Shown here: piece after piece, positions 1 through 6,483 of the stretch
Position numbering within the stretch: position 1 is the stretch's first letter
How the letters are laid out: every line of letters starts with the position of its first letter
Assembly: GCA_019247755.1 (NCBI GenBank)
Contig: JAFBAM010000001.1
Location: 1-9,533, forward strand
From: Sphingomonas sp.
GTDB taxonomy: Bacteria; Pseudomonadota; Alphaproteobacteria; Sphingomonadales; Sphingomonadaceae
Direction of reading: 5' to 3'
Length of the DNA stretch: 9,533 nt
Notes under the pieces: model-generated
What the model was told of the DNA's origin: nothing
The model's database searches: none
What the model saw: only the letters and a program-made list of their open reading frames with translations
Made by a program: the position numbers and the translations under genes

Positions 1-24
1 CGCCGTTACCGTCAAAAGCCGAGG

Positions 25-519
25 TCAGGACCCGGACTCCTCGCCCTCGCCGTTCGGCCCTGGGCCCAAGGTCAGTGCATGGGCGGGCTGCAAGGTCGAG
101 ATCGCATGCTTGTAGACTAGCTGGATCTGACCGCCGCGCTCCAGCACCAGGCTGAACTGATCGAAGCCGGTTACAGCTCCCTGAAGCATCACGCCGTTGA
201 TCAGGAAAAGGGTCATCCGCTCATGCTCACGCGCAGCAGCGGCGAGAAACAGGTCCTGCAGCCCAGCCTTGCCTCCATCCGCTTTCGGCACGGTCGGTGT
301 GAAATCCGGCGGCGGCTCGGGCGGCATGATCGTTGAAATCGAATGCTTGTAGACCAGCTGCGAGCTGCCCTCGCGTCGCAGCAGAAGCGAAAAAGCGTCG
401 AACCACGTGACCACGCCCTGCAACTTCACGCCCTTGACGAGGAAGATCGTGACCGGGAGCTTGGCCCGCCGGAGGCTGTTCAGGAAATGGTCCTGCAGGC
501 TCAGCGATTTGGCGGCCAT
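25..519 (-). CDS. hfq: Hfq RNA chaperone with two fused Sm domains
   Basis: Hfq forms a ring that binds small RNAs and mRNAs and helps them pair. This 164-residue protein carries two complete Hfq Sm domains (about residues 8-66 and 87-145) joined by a proline-rich linker (PPEPPPDF), against about 70-100 residues with one domain in ordinary Hfq. Both copies show the LQDxFL helix, the Sm1 strand (GVKLQG / GVMLQG), FDxFSL and the YKHxIST Sm2 signature. The copies align without gaps at a 79-residue period, and I count 34 of 59 positions identical. Domain 1 keeps the rim arginines R17-R18 and K32. Domain 2 has only R97 of the rim pair and M111 in place of the lysine. The tail is acidic (GEGEESGS). 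The start is an ATG 11 bases after the ntrX stop; GGAG overlapping the ntrX end may serve as ribosome binding site, which suggests coupled translation. Three chains would supply six Sm folds (inference). Confidence 0.95.
   Translation of the reverse strand: MAAKSLSLQDHFLNSLRRAKLPVTIFLVKGVKLQGVVTWFDAFSLLLRREGSSQLVYKHSISTIMPPEPPPDFTPTVPKADGGKAGLQDLFLAAAAREHERMTLFLINGVMLQGAVTGFDQFSLVLERGGQIQLVYKHAISTLQPAHALTLGPGPNGEGEESGS
85..498 (-). repeat. Intragenic tandem duplication of the Hfq Sm domain
   Basis: The two Sm-domain units occupy 322-498 (unit 1) and 85-261 (unit 2), exactly 237 bp (79 codons) apart. An 18-base stretch covering the conserved YKH motif is nearly identical at 106-123 and 343-360, with a single T/C difference. 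The remaining similarity is mainly at protein level, so the duplication appears old rather than a recent copying event or an assembly error. Confidence 0.85.
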
Positions 520-530
520 GATGCTTCGCC

Positions 531-1913
531 CTACTCCTCACCCTCCCGCTTGTCCCCGATTCCAAGGGCCTTCAGCTTCCGGTGAAGCGCTGAACGCTCC
601 ATCCCGATGAACGATGCCGTCCGCGAGATGTTGCCGGAGAACCGGCGGATCTGAATCTTCAGATATTCCCGCTCGAAGGATTCGCGGGCTTCGCGCAACG
701 GACTGCCCATGATCGCCATCGTGTTATTGGCGCCACTCATCGGTCCCTGGTTATCCAGCACTTCAGGCGGCAACAGGTCGACCTCGATGCAGGACGCGCG
801 GTCGCCCGGAGCGAGGATGAGGGTCCGTTCGATGATGTTGCGCAGCTGGCGGACATTGCCCGGCCAATCGTGCGCCTGCAGCGCCGCCATCGCCTCTTCG
901 GATATGCCCGGCGCCGGCATCCGACGCTCGGCGGCAAACCGCGCCAGGAAGTGGCTGACGAGTTCCGGAATGTCCTCGCGCCGCTCACGGAGGGACGGCA
1001 GCTTCACCGGCACCACGTTCAACCGGTAGAACAGGTCCTCGCGGAAACGCCCCGCGGCAATCTCTTCCTGCAAGTTGCGCGATGTTGCCGAGAGAACGCG
1101 AACGTCGACCTTGACGGGCCGCTGCCCGCCGACGCGGGTGTAGCTCTGGTCGGTGAGGACGCGCAGGATCTTGCCCTGCGTTGTCAGTGGCATGTCGGCG
1201 ATCTCGTCTAGGAACAGGGTACCGCCATGCGCATGCTCGAGCAGCCCTGGCCGGACGACGCCCTCGGACTCGGTGCCGAACAGCTCTTCCTCGACCCGCT
1301 CCGGGCTCATCATTGCCGCTGACAGGACGATGAACGGCGCTTTGGCACGCGGGCTCCATTGGTGGATCATCCGCGCTGCAATTTCTTTGCCTACTCCCGG
1401 AGGCCCGGAGATGAGCACGCGGCTGCCAGTCGGAGCTACGCGCTTCAGAGTAGCTCGGACGCTGTTGATGGCGACCGAATTGCCGTGGAGCTGGTCCTCC
1501 TGGCCCACCTGGAGGCGGAGCGTCTCGTTTTCTCGCCGGAGACGTTCGGTTTCTGTAGCGCGGTCGACGAGGTAGAGCAGCCGCTCGGCCTCGAACGGCT
1601 TCTCGATGAAATCGATGGCCCCTTCCCTCACCGCCGCCACGGCCGTGTCCAGGTTGCCGTGACCCGAGATCATCAGCACCGGGATCGTCGGATCGCGGCG
1701 CTTGATCTCCTGCAGCAGCTGCAAGCCGTCGAGCTTCGAGCCCTGCAGCCACACGTCGAGCAGCACCATAGACGGTCGCCGCTCCTCGACTGCATCGAGC
1801 GTCTGCGAACTGTCCGCAGCCGCCCGGACGGCATATCCCTCATCCTCGAGGACGCCGCTGACAAGATCGCGAATATCCGCCTCATCATCCACAACCAGAA
1901 CTTCAAGCGCCAT
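531..1913 (-). CDS. ntrX: NtrX-type response regulator (receiver, AAA+, Fis-type HTH)
   Basis: This is the cytoplasmic DNA-binding partner of the NtrY kinase, linked in other alphaproteobacteria to nitrogen, redox and envelope responses. The receiver spans residues 1-120, with acidic pocket D9-D10, phosphoacceptor D53, S83 and K105. The AAA+ domain spans about 140-375, with Walker A GPPGVGKE (170-177), Walker B LFLDEI (D236-E237), a GRFREDLFYRLN segment carrying the arginine finger, and WPGNVRQL. The Fis-like helix-turn-helix is C-terminal (NISRTASFIGMERSALHRKLK), a hallmark of NtrX. Between ELFGTE and the Walker B strand the usual GAFTGA loop is replaced by the shorter EGVVRPG, so classical sigma-54 activation is unlikely; I believe this is common in NtrX. 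Length 460 is normal for the family. The ATG overlaps the ntrY stop by one base (TGATG), so the two are translationally coupled. Confidence 0.95.
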   Translation of the reverse strand: MALEVLVVDDEADIRDLVSGVLEDEGYAVRAAADSSQTLDAVEERRPSMVLLDVWLQGSKLDGLQLLQEIKRRDPTIPVLMISGHGNLDTAVAAVREGAIDFIEKPFEAERLLYLVDRATETERLRRENETLRLQVGQEDQLHGNSVAINSVRATLKRVAPTGSRVLISGPPGVGKEIAARMIHQWSPRAKAPFIVLSAAMMSPERVEEELFGTESEGVVRPGLLEHAHGGTLFLDEIADMPLTTQGKILRVLTDQSYTRVGGQRPVKVDVRVLSATSRNLQEEIAAGRFREDLFYRLNVVPVKLPSLRERREDIPELVSHFLARFAAERRMPAPGISEEAMAALQAHDWPGNVRQLRNIIERTLILAPGDRASCIEVDLLPPEVLDNQGPMSGANNTMAIMGSPLREARESFEREYLKIQIRRFSGNISRTASFIGMERSALHRKLKALGIGDKREGEE

Positions 1914-4171
1914 CAGGCTTCCTCATCACTCTCGGTTTGATCGTCATCGCCGGATGCCGGTGAATGGTCCGTGGCCAGCGCGGCAAGCTTCGCGGTGTCG
2001 AAGGAGATTCGGACGTGCGTCCCTCCCCCGGGGCGGTCGAGGAAGGCGATTTCGCCCATATGCTCCTCGACGATCTTCTTGACGATCGCGAGACCAAGGC
2101 CGGTCCCTCTGACCCGCGTCGTCACGTAGGGCTCCGTCAGCCTTTCACGGTCTTCGGGAAGGCCGATGCCTGTGTCCAGCACGTCAATGACGAGGTTGCT
2201 GACGTCGTCGTGGAGCTTCAGCTCGATGCGATCGCCGGCGATACTGTGTTCGCCGCGATTTCTTCTTCCTTCAATAGCTTCTACGCCATTCTTGACAACA
2301 TTGGTGAGCGCCTGCGCGAGCTGGCGGCGGTCGCAGACCATGCGAAATTCGCCCTGCGGCGGTTCCAGCACGAACGTGACCGCCGGGTGCGCGACCTCGT
2401 GGAGGAACAGCGACTGGCGCGCGATCTCGTGCACATTCTCGTCGCGGAACACGGGCTTCGGCATCCGCGCGAAGTTCGAGAATTCGTCGACCATGCGGCG
2501 AAGATCGCCCACCTGGCGAACGATCGTGCCGGTCAGCTGGCTGAAGGTATCGGTATCGGACGTGATCTCCTTGCCGAAGCGCCGCTGGAGGCGCTCAGCG
2601 GCGAGCTGGATGGGCGTCAGCGGGTTCTTGATCTCGTGCGCGATGCGACGGGCAATGTCCGACCAGGCCGCGCGCCGCTGGTCGGTAAGCTGGTCCGTGA
2701 TGTCATCGAAGGTGAGAACGGAGCCGTCCGCGTAGCGCATGCGCTTCACCGCCAGGGTCCGCTGCACGCCTTCGTCAGCAATTAGGACGGTCGCCTCGGA
2801 ATTGTCGCCGCGCATGAACTCGTCGAGCTCGGGCGAGACCGTTCCGAGACTCTTGCCATCAAGCTCCTCCTCGCCATTCTGCAGAAGGGTTTCCGCCGTC
2901 CGATTGAGAAGACGGATGCGAAGCCCGCCATCGACCGCGATGACGCCGGCAGTCACGCTCGACAGCACCGCCTCGATAAAAGCGCGACGGGTGTCGAGCT
3001 GCGTATTGGCAGCCCGAAGGGCATTGGTCTGCTCCTCCAGCCTGCCCGTCATGCGGTTGAAGGCGGTGGCGAGTGTCTGGACCTCGTCCTCGGTCTTGGC
3101 GACGGGAACCCGGGCTGAGAAATCGCCGGCCTCAATGCGGCCCGCTGCGTTCACGAGCTCGCCGACCGGGCGAACCAGCCGGTCCGCAAGGCGCAGCGCG
3201 GTGAGGATCGACAAGCCGACGATGATCAGGGCGCCTAGGAGCAGCGCAGCGTTGAAGCGCAGTTGATTGACGCGAGATTTCCCAAGCAGTGCTTGGTAAT
3301 CGCGCATCACCTCATTGGCGCGGTCAAGTTGTTCGCGGAACTGAGGCTCGAAGACTCGAGAGGCGTAAAGGTAGCTGTTCGGGCCGTAGTCTAGGCGAGT
3401 TAGCGCCCCGACGCGATCAGCTGAATTGATGGGCACAACGGCCTGTTTTTGCAGCGCGGCGATTTTGTCTGGTGCAATAACCTTATCGAGTGCGCGATTG
3501 TACGGGTTGACCAGGGCTAAAGTCCGGATCTGCTGGTCGGGCCCATAGGTGAAGATGATCGCTTCCGAGAGGTTGCGGTACAGTACCTGCTGGCTGAAAG
3601 GCTTAGCGAACGCTGGATCATCGATCGAAACCTGTCGAAGGTAATCGCTCACATCGCCGCCCATTGTTACGGTCTCGTTCGCGACGCGTTCCACTTCGCG
3701 ATCGTAACTCGTCCGCGCGACCTGCACTGTGTTCTCGAGCATCGAACGGGCACGGTTCGAGAACCAGAATTCGAGACCGCTCTGGAAGAGCACGGACGCG
3801 AAGATCGCGACCAGCACGGTCGGGACCACGGCAATCACCGAGAACAAGGCGACGAGACGGACGTGAAGACGTCCGCTGCCGAGCCCGCCCCGCTCCGCCC
3901 GCCGCACGGCAACCTTGCGGGCATAGAGGACCATCAGCGCAATCGCCGGCAGCAGGTTCAGGATCAGTAGCAGCGCGATCAGCGGCGGCCGCAGCAGCGT
4001 CCCAGGCTCGGCCCCGCGACGGAGGAGCCAGAAGCTCAGCGCCATCATGCCCGCCAGGAAAGCCGCAATCACCCAGGCCAGCCGGTCGTAGAACCGCCCG
4101 CTCACCCGTTCCTGCTGCAGCCAGCCTTGCTGATCCGACATCACTGGCGATTCGGCCGTACGCGCATCCAT
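1913..4171 (-). CDS. ntrY: NtrY-type transmembrane sensor histidine kinase
   Basis: Inner-membrane sensor kinase, predicted to phosphorylate NtrX. Counting from the ATG at 4171, membrane helices lie near residues 31-50, 60-84, 104-129 and 306-328, with an extracytoplasmic sensor region of about 175 residues between the third and fourth. HAMP (about 329-384) and PAS (about 396-494) follow. The kinase core has AHEIKNPLTP with phosphoacceptor H512, N628 in the N box, DTGIGLP (from D666) and RGTGLGLAI. The tail is acidic (ESDEEA). The RLHVRLVALFS segment before the third helix is typical of NtrY. The start is uncertain: GTG 4189, ATG 4171 and ATG 4141 are all in frame and none has a convincing Shine-Dalgarno. 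The gene begins 42-90 bp after dusB, where ntrB and ntrC would be expected. Codons for the sensor region are poorer in GC than the rest. Confidence 0.93.
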   Translation of the reverse strand: MDARTAESPVMSDQQGWLQQERVSGRFYDRLAWVIAAFLAGMMALSFWLLRRGAEPGTLLRPPLIALLLILNLLPAIALMVLYARKVAVRRAERGGLGSGRLHVRLVALFSVIAVVPTVLVAIFASVLFQSGLEFWFSNRARSMLENTVQVARTSYDREVERVANETVTMGGDVSDYLRQVSIDDPAFAKPFSQQVLYRNLSEAIIFTYGPDQQIRTLALVNPYNRALDKVIAPDKIAALQKQAVVPINSADRVGALTRLDYGPNSYLYASRVFEPQFREQLDRANEVMRDYQALLGKSRVNQLRFNAALLLGALIIVGLSILTALRLADRLVRPVGELVNAAGRIEAGDFSARVPVAKTEDEVQTLATAFNRMTGRLEEQTNALRAANTQLDTRRAFIEAVLSSVTAGVIAVDGGLRIRLLNRTAETLLQNGEEELDGKSLGTVSPELDEFMRGDNSEATVLIADEGVQRTLAVKRMRYADGSVLTFDDITDQLTDQRRAAWSDIARRIAHEIKNPLTPIQLAAERLQRRFGKEITSDTDTFSQLTGTIVRQVGDLRRMVDEFSNFARMPKPVFRDENVHEIARQSLFLHEVAHPAVTFVLEPPQGEFRMVCDRRQLAQALTNVVKNGVEAIEGRRNRGEHSIAGDRIELKLHDDVSNLVIDVLDTGIGLPEDRERLTEPYVTTRVRGTGLGLAIVKKIVEEHMGEIAFLDRPGGGTHVRISFDTAKLAALATDHSPASGDDDQTESDEEA

Positions 4172-4231
4172 TCGCGCGCGCCGTAGCACGGGCGTTGCAC
4201 GAAAAACACAGTCAGTTTGCGCCGATTTCGC

Positions 4232-5230
4232 TCAGGCAGCGGAGCGCGCGAGCCACGGCGAATAGAATTCCTGCAACATGCTGACGACGACTGCAGGATC
4301 GTCCTGCTGGTTCACCTTGTTGCGGAGCTCGGCCGATCCCGGCAGGCCCTTAGTGTACCAGCCGATATGCTTCCGCGCGAGGTTCACGCCAGTGTGCATG
4401 CCGTAGAGCCGGAGCATGTCGTCATATTGTTCGAGCATCGCGGAAAGCTGCTCGTCGAGGCTGGGGTCGGGGCGATGCCCTCCCCCGCCGAGCTCGCTCA
4501 TCACCTGCTCGATCAGCCACGGACGGCCGTAAGCGCCGCGACCGATCATCACGCCATCGGCACCCGACTGGCGCAGCGCCTCACGGCTATCCTCGATCGA
4601 GCAAATGTCGCCGTTGACGATCACCGGCACCGACACCGCTTCCTTGACGCTTCGGACGAAGGCCCAGTCGGCCTCGCCTTTATACATCTGGCAGCGCGTG
4701 CGCCCGTGGATGGTGATCATCTGCACGCCGAGGTCCTCGGCGATCCGGGCAAGCTCGGGCGCGTTCAGGTTGTCGTGGTTCCAGCCCATGCGGGTCTTGA
4801 GCGTGACCGGGACCTTCACCGCCTTCACGGTCGCATCGATCAGCCTCGCCGCGAGCGGGAGGTCGCGCATCAGCGCCGATCCCGCTTCGCCATTGACCAC
4901 CTTCTTCACCGGGCAGCCCATGTTGATGTCGATGATCGCGGCACCACGCTGCTCGTTGAGCTTGGCGGCTTCGGCCATGACGTGCGGCTCGCACCCCGCG
5001 AGCTGGACCGACACAGGCTCCTCGGCCGGATCCCACATCGCCTTCTGAAGCGACTGGCGCGTTTCCCTGACCATGGCCTGGCTGGCGATCATCTCGCTGA
5101 CGGTCAGCCCCGCCCCATAGCGCTTGACGATGCGCCGGAACGGAAGGTCGGTGACCGCCGTCATCGGCGCCAGGATAACCGGCGACGCGACCTCGACCGG
5201 GCCGATCTTGATGGGCTTCAGGACGCTCAT
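4232..5230 (-). CDS. dusB: tRNA-dihydrouridine synthase DusB (NifR3 family)
   Basis: This FMN- and NADPH-dependent enzyme reduces specific uridines in the tRNA D-loop to dihydrouridine in the cytoplasm. The 332-residue protein is a TIM barrel: VILAPMTAVTDLPFR near residues 18-32, NMGCPVKK with catalytic C106, KTRMGW with K145, IHGRTR with H175, and phosphate-binding segments VNGD (205-208) and GRGAYGRPW (230-238). The helical C-terminal tRNA-binding region follows (about 250-332). The ATG at 5230 was chosen because homology begins at once (LKPIKIGPVEVASPVILAPM); the frame stays open far upstream, but that extension is antisense to ispDF and unlike any Dus. DusB/NifR3 leads the ntr operon in many alphaproteobacteria, and here it directly precedes ntrY. 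Confidence 0.95.
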   Translation of the reverse strand: MSVLKPIKIGPVEVASPVILAPMTAVTDLPFRRIVKRYGAGLTVSEMIASQAMVRETRQSLQKAMWDPAEEPVSVQLAGCEPHVMAEAAKLNEQRGAAIIDINMGCPVKKVVNGEAGSALMRDLPLAARLIDATVKAVKVPVTLKTRMGWNHDNLNAPELARIAEDLGVQMITIHGRTRCQMYKGEADWAFVRSVKEAVSVPVIVNGDICSIEDSREALRQSGADGVMIGRGAYGRPWLIEQVMSELGGGGHRPDPSLDEQLSAMLEQYDDMLRLYGMHTGVNLARKHIGWYTKGLPGSAELRNKVNQQDDPAVVVSMLQEFYSPWLARSAA

Positions 5231-5297
5231 TGAAGCGCCGCAGATAGTGGAGAAGCCCTTGGCGGACAAGGCAAGCACGCCTAGAGCCGCCGCCGCA
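5231..5297. promoter_or_regulatory. Divergent dusB/ispDF promoter region (weak candidates)
   Basis: This 67-bp gap between divergent start codons must hold, or lie next to, the promoters of both operons. By eye, the plus strand has TTGGCG (5259-5264), 17 bases, then TAGAGC (5282-5287). The minus strand has TTGTCC (5269-5264), 17 bases, then TATCTG (5246-5241). Both are partial matches to a sigma-70 promoter, and their -35 boxes abut. If real, each transcript would have an almost leaderless 5' end. Neither ATG has a clear Shine-Dalgarno. Confidence 0.25.
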
Positions 5298-6437
5298 ATG
5301 ACCACGACTGCGCTCATCGTTGCTGCGGGCAGCGGTTCCCGCATGGGCGGGCTCGTGCCCAAGCAATTCCGCCTGCTGAGCGGCAAGCCGGTGCTGCGCT
5401 GGGCCGTGGAAGCCTTGTCCCGACACCCCGCGATCCGGTCGACCCGCGTCGTGGTTGGCAAAGGCCAGCAGGAAAGCGCCGCGGCCGCGCTGAACGGCGT
5501 TGATGTCGGCGAATTGATCGAGGGCGGCGCGGAGCGAGCCGATTCCGTCCGGGCCGGTCTCGCGGCAATCGACGGCGACGCCGTGCTTGTGCATGATGCC
5601 GCCCGCCCCTTCTGTCCGCCCGAGGTGGTGGACCGGCTGATCGCCAGCCTGGAGTTCTTCGAAGGAGCCGCGCCGGTCTTGCCCGTTGGAGACACGCTGG
5701 CGCGCATCGGTGACACGCTTGGCGAGCCGGTTGATCGGACCGGCCTCGCCCGCGTGCAGACACCGCAGGCGTTCCGGCTGGATGCGCTCAGGTCGGCTTA
5801 CGATCGCTGGCAGGGCTCGTCCCCGACGGACGAGACGACGGTCGCCGGTGCCGCCGGCCTGAGGGTCGCGGCCGTCGCAGGCGACCCCGCTCTTGAGAAG
5901 CTTACACTGCCGTCGGACTTCGAACGGGCCGAACAGTGGCTCGCCGGCCGTCTAAGCCCCCGGACGGGCATGGGCTTCGACGTCCATGCGTTTGCCGGAG
6001 ATGGCCCGATCATGCTCGGCGGGATCGAAGTCCAGCACAGCCGCGGCCTGTCCGGACACAGCGACGCCGACGTTGTTCTCCACGCAATCACCGATGCACT
6101 CCTCGGAGCTGCCGGCCTGGGAGATATCGGTGAGCATTTCCCGCCATCGGATGCGCGCTGGAAGGGCGCTGCGTCCGCCATCTTCCTCACTCACGCCGTC
6201 GAACTGCTGCGTGCGCGCGGCGCGATCATCGATCATGTCGACTGCACCATCATTGCCGAGGCACCGAAGGTCGGACCGCATCGCGACGCAATGCGCGCCC
6301 GCATCGCCGAAATCGCGGGCTTGCGCGTTGACCAGGTCAGCGTGAAGGCGACGACTACAGAAGGCCTCGGCTTCACGGGACGGCGCGAAGGCATTGCCGC
6401 ACAAGCGGTCGCCAGCGTCAGGATGTCGGCTTGTTAA
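5298..6437 (+). CDS. ispDF: Bifunctional IspD/IspF enzyme of the MEP pathway
   Basis: A fused enzyme for two steps of non-mevalonate isoprenoid synthesis: MEP cytidylyltransferase (IspD, about residues 1-218) and 2-C-methyl-D-erythritol 2,4-cyclodiphosphate synthase (IspF, about 223-379). IspD shows the nucleotide-binding LIVAAGSGSRMGG with PKQF (K22), VHDAARP (D100) and RVQTPQ (R152). IspF shows GMGFDVHAF with metal ligands D228 and H230, GHSDADVVLHA with H262, GDIGEHFPPSD, and the C-terminal TTTEGLGFTGRREG. The fusion skips the intermediate step, the kinase IspE, as in other alphaproteobacterial IspDF proteins. The ATG at 5298 was chosen because IspD homology begins at residue 3; the frame is open further upstream, but that part is antisense to dusB. 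No strong ribosome binding site is seen. Length 379 is typical. Confidence 0.96.
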   Translation: MTTTALIVAAGSGSRMGGLVPKQFRLLSGKPVLRWAVEALSRHPAIRSTRVVVGKGQQESAAAALNGVDVGELIEGGAERADSVRAGLAAIDGDAVLVHDAARPFCPPEVVDRLIASLEFFEGAAPVLPVGDTLARIGDTLGEPVDRTGLARVQTPQAFRLDALRSAYDRWQGSSPTDETTVAGAAGLRVAAVAGDPALEKLTLPSDFERAEQWLAGRLSPRTGMGFDVHAFAGDGPIMLGGIEVQHSRGLSGHSDADVVLHAITDALLGAAGLGDIGEHFPPSDARWKGAASAIFLTHAVELLRARGAIIDHVDCTIIAEAPKVGPHRDAMRARIAEIAGLRVDQVSVKATTTEGLGFTGRREGIAAQAVASVRMSAC

Positions 6438-6468
6438 GATGTACGCGCATAAGCGACCCGACCAAATG

Positions 6469-6476
6469 AAGGGGAA
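6469..6476 (+). promoter_or_regulatory. Ribosome binding site fixing the start of the 6484 gene
   Basis: AAGGGGAA lies 7 bases before the ATG at 6484. In-frame ATGs further upstream, at 6466 and inside ispDF, would place this motif within the coding region. The motif and the signal peptide beginning at MRLFMK both favour 6484. Confidence 0.6.
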
Positions 6477-6483
6477 CTATAGT

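Noticed and set aside
1..24. Possible start of hflX, which often follows hfq
   Set aside because: Only 24 bases remain beyond the hfq stop; no ATG or GTG with a ribosome binding site can be identified there.
1359..1940. Plus-strand open frame of 193 codons opposite ntrX
   Set aside because: It is antisense to the receiver and AAA+ coding region, has no recognisable domain, and shares the composition of other shadow frames.
4217..5233. Long plus-strand open frame of 338 codons opposite dusB
   Set aside because: It is the antisense shadow of a well-supported dusB. Its translation is low-complexity His/Arg/Asp-rich without a family signature, a common effect of GC-rich codon use.
5124..5297. 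Upstream extension of ispDF
   Set aside because: The 58 extra codons run antisense into dusB, and IspD homology begins at the ATG at 5298.
5231..5716. N-terminal extension of the dusB frame over ispDF
   Set aside because: The 162 extra codons lie antisense to IspD and show no Dus similarity; DusB homology starts exactly at the ATG at 5230.
6394..6483. Longer N terminus for the secreted protein, beginning inside ispDF
   Set aside because: It would bury the signal peptide behind 30 residues and overlap ispDF; the AAGGGGAA motif favours the ATG at 6484.
6476..6483. ACTATAGT palindrome just before the secreted-protein ATG
   Set aside because: An 8-bp palindrome is expected by chance in a window of this size, and nothing else there suggests an operator.
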